From: Fluviicola taffensis DSM 16823
GTDB lineage: Bacteria; Bacteroidota; Bacteroidia; Flavobacteriales_D; Crocinitomicaceae
Assembly: GCF_000194605.1 (NCBI RefSeq)
Contig: NC_015321.1
Location: 2,170,001-2,234,000 of the forward strand
DNA length: 64,000 nucleotides
Reading direction: 5' to 3'
The notes below the pieces were generated by a model. That model ran no database searches. It was given only the letters and a program-made list of their open reading frames with translations, and had not been told where the DNA came from. Positions within the stretch are counted from its first letter, which is position 1. Every line of letters begins with the position of its first letter. Made by a program: the position numbers and the translations under genes. Positions 1 through 9,017 of this stretch are shown here, piece by piece.

Positions 1-1811
1 ACTTACAATATTTGAAAACCTGGGGGACTACCTGGGAAGAATATGGAGCTCCGAATGCACTTCCAGATTGGAACGCATTGAGAAATTATATCAACACCAA
101 TAATATGGGTGTTGCTGCCAATTTCACGTATGTGGATAGCCAATTGAACTGGGAATCTTTGGTTGACTATTTTGTCATCAACTCCTATATCGTTAGCCAA
201 GACTGGTTGAATTGGAATACTGGCTGGTGGCGTGGAATGGATCCGAACGGCGACAAGAAGAAATGGCGTTATATTCTTTGGGATATGGATGCTTGTTTCG
301 GACATTATATCAACTTTACAAACATTCCTGATCCAAGTGCCAACGCTAATCCATGTCAAGCAGAAAACCTTCCAAATCCAGGAGGACAAGGACACACAAA
401 TATTATTCAGAAATTAATTGATGAAAATCCGGTAGTTGAACAGTATTATATTTCCCGATATATTGATTTGGTAAATACTCATTTCTCGTGTGCGTACATG
501 AATAATTTGCTAGACAGCATGGTCAATCAGATAGCTCCAGAAATGGCTCAACATTGCACTAGATGGGGAGGAACAGTGGCAGGGTGGCAAGCTAACGTTC
601 AGGCAATGCGGAATTTTATCAATTTGCGTTGTACAGCATTAAACCAAGGTTTGGTGGATTGTTATCAAGTTACAGGTCCAAGTGCAATCGTAGTGACGGT
701 TAGTCCTGCACTTTCTGGAGAGGTTAAAGTAAACTCTGTTTGGGCTCCTACTTATCCTTGGAATGCAAACTATTTTGGAGGTATTCAAACCAATTTAATA
801 GCCAAGCCATTAACTGGTTATGTATTCTCTCATTGGGAACACACTGCAAATACGCTTACAGCACCAATAGCTCAAGATACAAATTCGATGGATATTGTTG
901 CTCCAGTAACAATCACGGCAGTTTTCATTGTTGATAATCCGGATATTGATGGAGATGGTTGTTTGAATACTGACGAGGTTATTGCAGGAACAGATCCGAA
1001 TGTGGCTGATACAGATGGAGATGGTGAAAATGATTGTGCCGAAATTGGTTCAAATCCTTCAACACCATTAGATTCAGATGGTGACGGAATCATTGACGCA
1101 TTGGAGCCTAGTACTACAGATACGGATGGTGATGGGGTGAATGACGAATCAGATCCTGCAAATACAGATCCATGTATTCCAAATCCAAATGCAGGTCCAT
1201 GTGATCAAGATGGTGATGGATTGACGAATGCGGAAGAAACCACTGCTGGTACAAATACGACCAATCCTGATACAGATGGGGATGGAATTAATGATGGCGA
1301 TGAGGTTACCAATGGGACAAATCCTTTAGATCCTTGTTCTCCTCCAAATGCTACCCCAGCTTGTAATGTAGATACAGATGGAGATGGAATTTTAGATGGA
1401 AGTGAGGTTGTGTATGGCACCGATCCAAACAATCCAGATACAGATGGAGATGGAATCAATGATGGAGATGAAGTAACAAATGGAACAGATCCGCTAGACT
1501 CTTGTGATCCGAATCCTGTTGGAGAAATGTGTTTCTTAGGATTCCATATGCCAACAGCATTTTCACCGAATAATGATGGTTTAAATGACTTTTTAGCTCC
1601 TCGAATTGGACGCGATGTTGCATCCTTTACTTGGTATGTTTATGACCGTTGGGGGAATAGAATGGTTGTTAGCTCTGATCCAAATTTCAAATGGGATGGA
1701 GTTTTCAATGGAGAGAAATTAAACACAGGCGTTTATGCTTTCCAGGCAAATGTTGTTTTTACGAATGGTAAGAAGGAAACATATTCAGGTAATATCACTG
1801 TAACAAGGTAA
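1..1811 (+). CDS. CotH-like, thrombospondin type 3 repeat, type B T9SS-sorted surface protein (5' truncated)
   Basis: The reading frame is open from the window edge; the first possible start inside it is only a TTG at position 12, so the gene begins upstream. The N-terminal 200 residues resemble the CotH kinase-like family, with a [13 protein letters not shown] stretch near residue 85. Around residues 315-500 there are many DxDGDGxxD units, the calcium-binding pattern of thrombospondin type 3 repeats. The last 85 residues ([17 protein letters not shown], then YDRWGN and GVYAF) are the gliding-motility-type (type B) T9SS sorting domain. The product should be exported across the outer membrane and stay at the surface. 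A PorP/SprF gene begins two bases after the stop, the usual partner arrangement for type B substrates. The native ligand is unknown. Confidence 0.85.
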   Translation, partial: LQYLKTWGTTWEEYGAPNALPDWNALRNYINTNNMGVAANFTYVDSQLNWESLVDYFVINSYIVSQDWLNWNTGWWRGMDPNGDKKKWRYILWDMDACFGHYINFTNIPDPSANANPCQAENLPNPGGQGHTNIIQKLIDENPVVEQYYISRYIDLVNTHFSCAYMNNLLDSMVNQIAPEMAQHCTRWGGTVAGWQANVQAMRNFINLRCTALNQGLVDCYQVTGPSAIVVTVSPALSGEVKVNSVWAPTYPWNANYFGGIQTNLIAKPLTGYVFSHWEHTANTLTAPIAQDTNSMDIVAPVTITAVFIVDNPDIDGDGCLNTDEVIAGTDPNVADTDGDGENDCAEIGSNPSTPLDSDGDGIIDALEPSTTDTDGDGVNDESDPANTDPCIPNPNAGPCDQDGDGLTNAEETTAGTNTTNPDTDGDGINDGDEVTNGTNPLDPCSPPNATPACNVDTDGDGILDGSEVVYGTDPNNPDTDGDGINDGDEVTNGTDPLDSCDPNPVGEMCFLGFHMPTAFSPNNDGLNDFLAPRIGRDVASFTWYVYDRWGNRMVVSSDPNFKWDGVFNGEKLNTGVYAFQANVVFTNGKKETYSGNITVTR

Positions 1812-1813
1812 TC

Positions 1814-2857
1814 ATGAAGAGAAGGATATTTACGGCACTTGTAGTTTTGACTGGCTTGTCAGCAAGTGCCCAAGATTTTCATGTAACGCAAATTCTTCAA
1901 GCGCCAAATTTACTCAATCCTGGAGCGGTTGGTGTTTACGATGGTTGGGAAAGAATAGCGATTCAACATCGGAATCAGTGGCTGGCAGGAGGTGCAACTT
2001 ATATGACATCTGGGATTACTGCCGATGCAAATTTTTTCAAAAGTGATCGAAAACCCAAAGCTCATTTAGGAGTTGGACTTCAGTTTTACAACGATATTGC
2101 GGGTAAATCAGGCTATGGAATGCAAAATGGGTCATTAACGGTTTCAGGAATTCTACCCGTGGGAGCAGGAAGCCAATTGTCACTTGGAATTCAAGCAGGA
2201 ATGGGAAATCGAACGGGTGATATGTCTCGGTTGATTTATGATTCCCAATGGAATGGAAATGGGGCTTACGACCCTACAATTGCTAGTGGTGAAACAGGAA
2301 CTCTTAGTTCGTTTGCATACATCGATGCTTCAGCTGGAGTCTTTTACCAATTTGATGGAGGGCAAACAACATTCGCGCGTAATAATGATGTCAAGTTTCA
2401 AATTGGATTTGCTGGATATCATTTGAATGGGCCTATGATGAGATATCGTACAGGTTCCCAAGAGCAATTGGCGCGTAAGTATGTTGGAATGGTTAAATAT
2501 TCGATGGATATTCCCAATTCAAAATTGGCTTTTGATGCGCAATTTGCTCAGTTCATTCAAGGTGGACATTACGAATCTATTTTAGGATTGATTTTAAGAA
2601 GACGTTTTCAAGATGGCGGTAAAATTACAGGATTCAGTCAGGATGCCTTTTTCGGATTGGGTGTTTACACACGTTTAAAAGATGCAATTGCTCCAACAAT
2701 GCAAATTGATTGGAGAGGATTTCATTTTGGAGTTTCTTATGATTTTACTCTTTCTGCTTTGCGTTATGGTTATAAAGGTGGAAGCTTAGAATTTTCTTTG
2801 AGTTACACGAATATGAATAATGCGCTGTTTAAAACCAGAAGAAAAGGATTTAGGTAG
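1814..2857 (+). CDS. PorP/SprF family type IX secretion system membrane protein
   Basis: The 347-residue protein begins with a signal peptide (MKRRIFTALVVLTGLSASAQ) and continues with the family hallmarks HVTQILQAPNLLNPGAVGVYDGW and HRNQW, followed by amphipathic beta strands typical of an outer-membrane barrel. PorP/SprF proteins help the T9SS export or anchor particular substrates; SprF does this for the adhesin SprB. Here the gene starts two bases after the stop of a type B-sorted adhesin, so the two are almost certainly cotranscribed and this protein probably serves that adhesin. Length is normal for the family. No frameshift is seen. Confidence 0.9.
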   Translation: MKRRIFTALVVLTGLSASAQDFHVTQILQAPNLLNPGAVGVYDGWERIAIQHRNQWLAGGATYMTSGITADANFFKSDRKPKAHLGVGLQFYNDIAGKSGYGMQNGSLTVSGILPVGAGSQLSLGIQAGMGNRTGDMSRLIYDSQWNGNGAYDPTIASGETGTLSSFAYIDASAGVFYQFDGGQTTFARNNDVKFQIGFAGYHLNGPMMRYRTGSQEQLARKYVGMVKYSMDIPNSKLAFDAQFAQFIQGGHYESILGLILRRRFQDGGKITGFSQDAFFGLGVYTRLKDAIAPTMQIDWRGFHFGVSYDFTLSALRYGYKGGSLEFSLSYTNMNNALFKTRRKGFR

Positions 2858-2882
2858 CTGGCTTTTCCTATTTTATCCTTTA

Positions 2883-2922
2883 GTGGGATAAGTGCACGAT
2901 TATCCACCATTTACCAAGGTAA
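2883..2922. repeat. Structured repeat, copy 1 (hairpin plus short palindrome)
   Basis: A GTGGGATAA/TTATCCAC imperfect stem is followed by the palindrome TTACCAAGGTAA. A second copy with a perfect nine-base stem lies at 35628-35667. Both copies lie in intergenic DNA upstream of a plus-strand gene (purH here, deoC there). It may also end the PorP/SprF transcript, although it has no clear T tract. Confidence 0.5.
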
Positions 2923-3004
2923 GTAATTTTAATGTGTTTATTTCCTTCTAAAGTGATGGTAATTAATTATCTAAAAACTACAACGATTTTCCATTTAAAA
3001 TCGG

Positions 3005-3012
3005 TACTTTTG
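3005..3012 (+). promoter_or_regulatory. Putative purH promoter -7 element
   Basis: TACTTTTG fits the Bacteroidota -7 consensus TAnnTTTG and lies 36 bases before the purH start. I see no convincing -33 element at the expected distance. Confidence 0.45.
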
Positions 3013-3047
3013 CGCCCTCGAATCAGATTGATTGGAAGGAACAAGTT

Positions 3048-4586
3048 ATGGATATGGAAAACACTAAAAAAATTACAGGGGCCTTAATTTCAGTTTATTA
3101 CAAAGACGGCTTAGAGCCAATTGTACGTAAATTGAACGAAGAAAAGGTAACGATTTATTCTACAGGAGGAACGCAAACGTTCATTGAAGGATTGGGTATT
3201 CCGGTTGTACCAGTTGAATCAATGACATCGTATCCTGAAATTTTTGGTGGACGTGTGAAAACATTACATCCCGCAATTTTTGGCGGGATCTTGCACCGAA
3301 GAAATCTTCAAGCTGATTTAGACCAAGCAAAACAATTCAATATTCCTACAATCGATTTAGTAATTGTAGATTTATATCCGTTCGAAGAAACGGTTGCTTC
3401 TGGAGCAGATCATCAATCCATTATTGAGAAAATCGATATTGGTGGAATTTCATTGATTCGTGCTGCAGCTAAAAACTACAACGATGTGGTTATTATTCCT
3501 TCAGTAAATCAATACGCAGCATTTTTGGAAATTTTAAATGGACAAGGAGCTTCTTCAACAATTGATCAAAGAAAGCAGTTTGCTAAAATGGCATTCATGG
3601 TTTCTTCTCATTACGATACGCACATCTTTAATTATTTCAATGCAGATAATGAAACTCCTGTTTTCAAGCAAAGTATTTTAGAGAGTCAATCACTTCGTTA
3701 TGGAGAAAATCCACATCAAAAAGGGTGGTTTCACGGAGATTTTTCCGCTATGTTTGATCAACTTCATGGAAAAGAGCTTTCGTACAACAACTTGTTAGAC
3801 GTAGATGCAGCAGTGCAATTGATGGCTGAATTTGAGAAAAATGATCCAACTTTTGCAATTTTAAAACACAACAATGCGTGTGGTTTAGCGACTCGTCCTA
3901 CTTTGGCTCAAGCTTATGCAGATGCGTTAGCTGGTGATCCAACTTCTGCTTTTGGAGGAATTTTAATTGCAAATCGCAAAATTGACTTAGCAACGGCTAA
4001 TCAAATCAACGATTTGTTTTGTGAAGTAGTGATTGCACCAGGTTTTGATGCAGATGCGGAAGAGGTTTTGAAAAGCAAGAAGAATCGCATTCTTTTAGTT
4101 CAAAAACAAGTCAAATTGCCAAACCGTCAATTTAGAACCTTATTGAATGGAGTTTTGGAGCAAGAAAAAGATCTATTGTCTGAATCTGCAACGAATTTTG
4201 AGCCTAAAACAAAAACGGTTCCTACTGCTCAGGAAGTAGAAGATTTAATCTTTGCGAATAAATTGGTGAAGCACACAAAGTCGAATACAATCGTTTTCGC
4301 TAAAAACGGGCAGTTAATTGCAAGTGGAACAGGTCAAACCTCCCGCGTAGACGCATTGAAACAAGCCATTGAAAAAGCACGAAATTTCGGGTTCGACTTA
4401 AACGGAGCGGTAATGGCATCTGATGCATTTTTCCCTTTCCCAGATTGCGTTGAAATTGCCCAAAATGCTGGAATTACAGCTGTTGTTCAACCGGGTGGTT
4501 CTATCAAAGATGAATTGTCGATTGATTACTGCAATGCGAACGGGTTGGCGATGGTTTTCACAGGAAATAGACATTTTAAGCATTAA
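3048..4586 (+). CDS. purH: Bifunctional AICAR transformylase/IMP cyclohydrolase
   Basis: PurH catalyses the last two steps of de novo IMP synthesis: formylation of AICAR with 10-formyltetrahydrofolate, then ring closure. The 512-residue length is normal. The N-terminal MGS-like cyclohydrolase domain covers about residues 8-150 (ISVYYKDGLEPIV, TLHPAIFGGIL). The transformylase domain follows with SLRYGENPHQ and the KHNNACG motif at residues 273-279, and the protein ends FTGNRHFKH as the family does. Two ATGs six bases apart (3048 and 3054) are both possible starts. The gene is monocistronic, with a putative promoter 36 bases upstream and a hairpin terminator behind. Confidence 0.97.
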   Translation: MDMENTKKITGALISVYYKDGLEPIVRKLNEEKVTIYSTGGTQTFIEGLGIPVVPVESMTSYPEIFGGRVKTLHPAIFGGILHRRNLQADLDQAKQFNIPTIDLVIVDLYPFEETVASGADHQSIIEKIDIGGISLIRAAAKNYNDVVIIPSVNQYAAFLEILNGQGASSTIDQRKQFAKMAFMVSSHYDTHIFNYFNADNETPVFKQSILESQSLRYGENPHQKGWFHGDFSAMFDQLHGKELSYNNLLDVDAAVQLMAEFEKNDPTFAILKHNNACGLATRPTLAQAYADALAGDPTSAFGGILIANRKIDLATANQINDLFCEVVIAPGFDADAEEVLKSKKNRILLVQKQVKLPNRQFRTLLNGVLEQEKDLLSESATNFEPKTKTVPTAQEVEDLIFANKLVKHTKSNTIVFAKNGQLIASGTGQTSRVDALKQAIEKARNFGFDLNGAVMASDAFFPFPDCVEIAQNAGITAVVQPGGSIKDELSIDYCNANGLAMVFTGNRHFKH

Positions 4587-4603
4587 TTCTAAAAATAGTT
4601 GGA

Positions 4604-4633
4604 AGCTCAGTCGGTAATGACTGGGCTTTTTTG
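4604..4633 (+). terminator. Rho-independent terminator of purH
   Basis: AGCTCAGTC (4604-4612) pairs with GACTGGGCT (4619-4627) with one G-U pair, followed by a run of T. Confidence 0.75.
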
Positions 4634-4772
4634 TTTTATGAGGTTCGCAATTCTTGAGTAAAACCAACACTTTTTGAATGATTTAGCGTAGTTGCTAAAA
4701 CAATTTATTGAATTTCAAAATTCTTTCTGCAAATTGATGAAAGATTTAGACTTTTTTCAATTTATTTAGTCT

Positions 4773-4780
4773 AATTTTGT
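4773..4780 (+). promoter_or_regulatory. Putative mreB promoter -7 element
   Basis: TAATTTTG matches TAnnTTTG, 58 bases before the mreB start and after the purH terminator. No clear -33 element is visible. Confidence 0.45.
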
Positions 4781-4837
4781 AACACTTTCCAAGAATTTAC
4801 GAATAAGGGAAAGAAACGCAAAAAGGAGCGCGCTAGG

Positions 4838-5863
4838 ATGGGATTGTTTAATTTTCTGACACAAGAAATTGCTATTGACTTAGGAACTGCAAACACACTG
4901 ATCATTATGAATGACAAAGTGGTGGTTGATGAACCTTCAATTGTAGCAAAAGATATACAAACGGGTAAAGTTGTGGCCATCGGTAAGAAGGCACAACAGA
5001 TGCACGGAAAAACACACAAATTGATTGAAACAGTTAGACCGTTGAAAGATGGCGTAATTGCAGATTTTCAAAGTGCTGAACAAATGATTCGTGGATTTAT
5101 CAAAATGATTAATCCAGGGAAACGATTATTTAACCCAACACTTCGTATGGTTATCTGTATTCCTTCTGGAATTACAGAGGTTGAGAAACGTGCTGTGCGT
5201 GACTCTGCTGAACATGCGGGAGCAAAAGAAGTTTATTTGATTCACGAGCCGATGGCTGCTGCAATCGGTATTGGTATCGATGTGGAAGAACCAATGGGAA
5301 ATATGATTATCGATATCGGTGGTGGTACTTCTGAAATTGCTGTCATTGCTTTGGGTGGAATAGTTTGTGATAAGTCTATTCGTATTGCGGGTGATGATTT
5401 TACTTCCGATATTGAAGAATACATGCGTCGTCAACACAACATCTTGGTTGGTGAGCGTACTGCAGAGCAAATCAAAATTGAAGTTGGTGCTGCCCTTCCT
5501 GAATTAGACAATCCGCCAGCTGATTATGCAGTTCGTGGTCGCGATTTAATGACAGGGATTCCAAAAGAAATTATCATTACATATTCAGAAGTTGCTCACG
5601 CTTTAGATAAAACCATTTCTAAAATCGAAGAAGCAATTTTAAGTGCTCTTGAACAAACGCCACCAGAACTTTCTGCTGATATCTACAAAACAGGTATTTA
5701 CTTAGCAGGAGGTGGTTCTATGTTGCGTGGTTTGGATCGTCGTATCAATGAGAAAACAAAATTACCTGTCCATATAGCTGAAGATCCATTGAGAGCTGTA
5801 GCACGTGGAACAAGTATCGCATTGAAAAACTTGGATAGATTCCAGTTCTTGATTAAAGACTAA
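4838..5863 (+). CDS. mreB: Rod shape-determining protein MreB
   Basis: MreB is the bacterial actin homologue that forms membrane-bound filaments directing lateral peptidoglycan synthesis. The 341-residue protein has the usual length. It shows the phosphate 1 motif IDLGTANT (residues 13-20), the phosphate 2 motif IDIGGGTSEIAVIALGG, and the adenosine motif LAGGGSMLRGLD near the C-terminus. The N-terminal GLFNFLTQEI is a plausible membrane-binding segment. In many Bacteroidota mreB is followed by mreC; here it is followed by a strong terminator and a convergent gene, so mreC must be elsewhere. Confidence 0.97.
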   Translation: MGLFNFLTQEIAIDLGTANTLIIMNDKVVVDEPSIVAKDIQTGKVVAIGKKAQQMHGKTHKLIETVRPLKDGVIADFQSAEQMIRGFIKMINPGKRLFNPTLRMVICIPSGITEVEKRAVRDSAEHAGAKEVYLIHEPMAAAIGIGIDVEEPMGNMIIDIGGGTSEIAVIALGGIVCDKSIRIAGDDFTSDIEEYMRRQHNILVGERTAEQIKIEVGAALPELDNPPADYAVRGRDLMTGIPKEIIITYSEVAHALDKTISKIEEAILSALEQTPPELSADIYKTGIYLAGGGSMLRGLDRRINEKTKLPVHIAEDPLRAVARGTSIALKNLDRFQFLIKD

Positions 5864-5881
5864 GATAAAAACACATAAAGT

Positions 5882-5922
5882 AAAAGCCCAGATTCCTTAC
5901 ATACAGGATCTGGGCTTTTTTG
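5882..5922. terminator. Bidirectional terminator between mreB and the marC-like gene
   Basis: AAAAGCCCAGAT (from 5882) pairs with ATCTGGGCTTTT (from 5908), giving A and T runs on both sides. The site ends mreB on the plus strand and could also stop the minus-strand unit. Confidence 0.8.
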
Positions 5923-6038
5923 GAATTTTCAATTTTATGAATCACTTAAATCAAATTGGAGCCAAACTGACTGTTTTAAGAGAAAACGGGTTGGGATATC
6001 AATTGATTTTCCCGCAAAATAACTGACAAATAAGCACC

Positions 6039-6737
6039 CTACTGGTTCAGTGTTGAATCCTTTTGCTCACTTGGTGTATTTGGTTTATCCTGTTGAGGAG
6101 CATGTACAATTTCCACCTTTTGAACTTTCTTTTCTGTTTCTATATTCAAAATAATCTTAGCGATATTGGTAGTGAATAGTTTCACTGCAATTGCAAGCAA
6201 AATAATTCCAAACACTTTTTTCATAATGGCAATTCCTCCAGGACCAAGAATGCGCTCGATACGTTTAGTTAAACGCAAAACGGTGTAAACCAATAAGACA
6301 TTTAAAAGAATCGCCAAAACGATATTAATATTTTGAAACTCTGCTCTAAGAGAAACTAACGTTGTCATTGTTCCGGCCCCTGCAATAATAGGGAAAGCCA
6401 ATGGAACAACACTTGCAGTTTTTCCAGAAACAGAATCGCGAAACAAACGGACTCCAAGAATCATTTCTAAACTCATTGCAAATAAGATTAAGGAACCCGC
6501 AACGGCGAATGAACCAACATCAACTCCAAATAATTTCAGGATAGATTCTCCCAAAATGAGAAATCCAATCATGATTCCAAGTGATACAAAACTGGTTCGT
6601 GCTGGATGAATATCTCCGCTTTGTTCTTGAATTTTGATAATTAAAGGAACTGACCCAATGACATCAATAACCGCAAATAGGACCATCGAAGCTTTGAAAA
6701 GTTCGCCAAAGTTAAAAGCAGTGAAATAATTAAGCAT
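6039..6737 (-). CDS. MarC family integral membrane protein
   Basis: The 232-residue protein has about six hydrophobic segments and MarC-family features: a start in a helix (FKASMVLFAVIDVIGSVPLII), a central FAMSLEMILG segment, and VPLAFPIIAGAGTMTTL. MarC proteins are inner-membrane proteins of unsettled function, once wrongly tied to multiple antibiotic resistance. The C-terminal 35 residues are hydrophilic (EKKVQKVEIVHAPQQDKP) and extend past the usual family end. It lies four bases downstream of purN and is probably cotranscribed with it. Confidence 0.8.
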   Translation of the reverse strand: MLNYFTAFNFGELFKASMVLFAVIDVIGSVPLIIKIQEQSGDIHPARTSFVSLGIMIGFLILGESILKLFGVDVGSFAVAGSLILFAMSLEMILGVRLFRDSVSGKTASVVPLAFPIIAGAGTMTTLVSLRAEFQNINIVLAILLNVLLVYTVLRLTKRIERILGPGGIAIMKKVFGIILLAIAVKLFTTNIAKIILNIETEKKVQKVEIVHAPQQDKPNTPSEQKDSTLNQ

Positions 6738-6741
6738 ACAC

Positions 6742-7317
6742 TCAGTTGTTTAAAATCGTTTGTTCCACAATAATAGGAAAATGTTTGTGTTCAAGTAGTT
6801 GAATTTTCTCTGCAAGGTTTTCTGGGGTATCTTTTTCTTCAATTAGTGTGTCAAATTGCGCCAACACTTTTCCTTTGTCAAATTCCTCATCTACTAAATG
6901 AATAGAAATACCGCTTTTAGACTCTTTTGCGTCGATTACAGCTTCATGCACAAACTTTCCATACATTCCTTGTCCGCCAAACTTCGGGAGCAGTGAGGGG
7001 TGAATATTAACAATGCGATTATGATATCCACGAATAATATTTACAGGGATTTTTCGCAAAAATCCAGCTAGAATAATCCAATCAATAGCTCGGTAATCTA
7101 ACTCTTGAAGAACCGTTAATCCGCTTTCAAACTCTTCGTTGGAAAATAGGAGTACTTCTATTCCTAAAGATTTGGCTTTTTCCACAATCGGAGCATTTTC
7201 TCTGTTGCAGAGGAGTGTTTTCACCTCAATTTTGGGGTGATTTTGAAAGAAATGAATCAAATTTATTGCATTTGAGCCATTACCAGATGCGAATAGCGCT
7301 ATGGATTTCTTGTTCAT
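6742..7317 (-). CDS. purN: Phosphoribosylglycinamide formyltransferase 1
   Basis: PurN transfers a formyl group from 10-formyltetrahydrofolate to GAR, the third step of purine synthesis. The 191-residue protein is of usual length. It has the N-terminal substrate loop FASGNGSNA, the catalytic NIHPSLLPKFGG motif with its Asn and His, and the downstream Asp in HLVDEEFDKG. It is divergent from acpP. A perfect -7 element ends only four bases before the ATG, so the mRNA may be leaderless or nearly so. The marC-like gene follows after four bases. Confidence 0.95.
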   Translation of the reverse strand: MNKKSIALFASGNGSNAINLIHFFQNHPKIEVKTLLCNRENAPIVEKAKSLGIEVLLFSNEEFESGLTVLQELDYRAIDWIILAGFLRKIPVNIIRGYHNRIVNIHPSLLPKFGGQGMYGKFVHEAVIDAKESKSGISIHLVDEEFDKGKVLAQFDTLIEEKDTPENLAEKIQLLEHKHFPIIVEQTILNN

Positions 7318-7321
7318 GGCA

Positions 7322-7329
7322 CAAAGTTA
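7322..7329 (-). promoter_or_regulatory. Putative purN promoter -7 element
   Basis: On the minus strand this reads TAACTTTG, an exact TAnnTTTG match, ending four bases before the purN start codon. Transcription should then start at or next to the ATG. Confidence 0.5.
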
Positions 7330-7415
7330 CATAATCCAAATGACACAGCACAGGCGGATTACAAGCTGAAAACAAGATTTTTCAAAGACTTATTATGCAA
7401 TTAAGTCACTTTATA

Positions 7416-7447
7416 TTTTGTTTTTATCGCATTTCCTATTTTCTTTG
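7416..7447 (+). promoter_or_regulatory. Putative acpP promoter
   Basis: TTTTG (7416-7420), 19 bases, then TTTCTTTG (7440-7447) resembles the Bacteroidota promoter TTTG-N19-TAnnTTTG with one mismatch. It lies 30 bases before the acpP start and would serve acpP-fabF-rnc. Confidence 0.5.
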
Positions 7448-7477
7448 CAAGCTGAAAAACCTTATAAAAGAATTGAG

Positions 7478-7714
7478 ATGTCTGATATCAAATCAAGAGT
7501 AATATCTATTATCGTAGATAAGTTAGGAGTTGAAGAGAGCGAAGTAACAAACGAAGCAAGCTTCACAAATGATCTAGGTGCTGATTCACTAGATACTGTA
7601 GAATTGATCATGGAATTCGAGAAAGAATTCAACATCGCTATTCCAGATGATCAAGCTGAGAACATTCAAACAGTTGGTGACGCAGTTTCTTATATCGAGC
7701 AAAACGCTAACTAA
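7478..7714 (+). CDS. acpP: Acyl carrier protein
   Basis: This is the small acidic carrier of fatty-acid intermediates. The product is 78 residues when started at the ATG at 7478, which gives the canonical [17 protein letters not shown] start; the open frame extends 20 codons further upstream, but over the promoter and without family similarity. The phosphopantetheine attachment site is Ser37 in [12 protein letters not shown]. It is followed by fabF (42 bases) and rnc (7 bases), the classic fatty-acid/RNase III cluster. Confidence 0.97.
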   Translation: MSDIKSRVISIIVDKLGVEESEVTNEASFTNDLGADSLDTVELIMEFEKEFNIAIPDDQAENIQTVGDAVSYIEQNAN

Positions 7715-7756
7715 GAGATCTTAGTTTTCCGAGCATTTAAAACGAATTAAACATTT

Positions 7757-9010
7757 ATGGAGCTAAAGAAGGTTGTTGTAACTGGGTTGGGCGCTATTAC
7801 GCCAATTGGTAATACTGTTGCAGAATTTTGGGATGGATTACTTAATGGGAAGAGTGGTGCAGCTCCAATTCAACAATTCGATGCTTCTAAGTTTAAGACG
7901 CAATTTGCTTGTGAAATTAAAAATTTTAATGTCGAAGATCACATCGACAAAAAAGAAGCACGGAAATTAGATCAATTTTCACAATACGCCATGGTCTCTG
8001 CTACAGAGGCCATGGTTGATTCTAAATTGATGGAATCTAACCCAAATGTAGACCGAATTGGTGTTATTTGGGGTTCTGGAATTGGTGGACTAAAAACCTT
8101 TCAGGATGAGTCTCAAAATTTCTTTGCAGGAGATGGAACTCCAAAGTTCAATCCATTCTTTATCCCTAAAATGATTGCAGATATTGCTGCAGGTCATATT
8201 TCCATTAAATATGGCTTACGTGGACCAAACTACGTAACTGTTTCTGCTTGCGCTTCGGCTACAAATGCAATCATTGACTCGTTCAATTTGATTCGTTTGG
8301 GTAAAGCAGATGCAATTGTTACAGGTGGATCTGAAGCTGCAGTCAATGAAATGGGAATGGGTGGATTTAATGCTTTAAGAGCTTTGTCTACTCGAAATGA
8401 TTCACCAGAAACAGCTTCTCGTCCATTCGATTTAGATCGAGATGGATTTGTGTTGGGTGAAGGTGGTGGTGCACTTATTTTGGAAGAGTACGAACACGCT
8501 ATTAAACGTGGAGCAACTATTTATGCTGAAATACTTGGTGGTGGAATGTCTGGCGATGCTTATCACATGACCGCTCCGCATCCAGATGGAATTGGCGCAC
8601 GAAACACAATGATTGCTGCATTGGAAGATGCAGAGTTGGAACCAACAGCAATTGATTATGTGAATGTTCATGGTACATCTACACCCCTTGGTGATTTGGC
8701 TGAAACAAAAGCAATCATGCAAGTGTTTGGTGAACATGCTTACAAACTAAATATCAGCTCCACAAAGTCAATGACTGGGCATTTATTGGGTGCTGCAGGC
8801 GCTATCGAGGCAATTGCATGTATTCTAGCTGTTCAAAATGATGTTGTTCCCCCAACGATCAATCATTTTACAGATGATCCAGAAATTGATAACAAATTGA
8901 ATTTTACATTTAATAAAGCTCAGCACCGTACTGTGGATGTTGCCTTATCAAACACCTTTGGTTTCGGTGGTCACAACACTTCTGTGATTGTGCGAAAGTA
9001 TAAAGGGTAA
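7757..9010 (+). CDS. fabF: Beta-ketoacyl-ACP synthase II
   Basis: FabF condenses malonyl-ACP with acyl-ACP in the elongation cycle. The 417-residue protein is full length. The active-site nucleophile is Cys165 in VSACASATNAI, and the two catalytic histidines lie in VNVHGTSTPLGD and TGHLLGAAGAIEA. The N-terminus VVVTGLGAITPIGN and the GFGGHN motif near the C-terminus are typical. It sits between acpP and rnc and is surely cotranscribed with them. Confidence 0.97.
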   Translation: MELKKVVVTGLGAITPIGNTVAEFWDGLLNGKSGAAPIQQFDASKFKTQFACEIKNFNVEDHIDKKEARKLDQFSQYAMVSATEAMVDSKLMESNPNVDRIGVIWGSGIGGLKTFQDESQNFFAGDGTPKFNPFFIPKMIADIAAGHISIKYGLRGPNYVTVSACASATNAIIDSFNLIRLGKADAIVTGGSEAAVNEMGMGGFNALRALSTRNDSPETASRPFDLDRDGFVLGEGGGALILEEYEHAIKRGATIYAEILGGGMSGDAYHMTAPHPDGIGARNTMIAALEDAELEPTAIDYVNVHGTSTPLGDLAETKAIMQVFGEHAYKLNISSTKSMTGHLLGAAGAIEAIACILAVQNDVVPPTINHFTDDPEIDNKLNFTFNKAQHRTVDVALSNTFGFGGHNTSVIVRKYKG

Positions 9011-9017
9011 AATCTAG

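Noticed and set aside
3-395. Long minus-strand open frame opposite the CotH-like region
   Set aside because: No start context, no family-like sequence, and it lies wholly opposite a well-supported gene.
872-1459. Two minus-strand open frames rich in Ser and Pro
   Set aside because: They are the antisense reading of the DxDGDG repeats; the periodicity comes from the sense strand.
5937-6026. A 29-residue open frame after mreB (MNHLNQIGAKLTVLRENGLG...)
   Set aside because: It looks coding-like but is short, lies beyond the mreB terminator, has no clear promoter and has no recognisable family; it could be a gene remnant.
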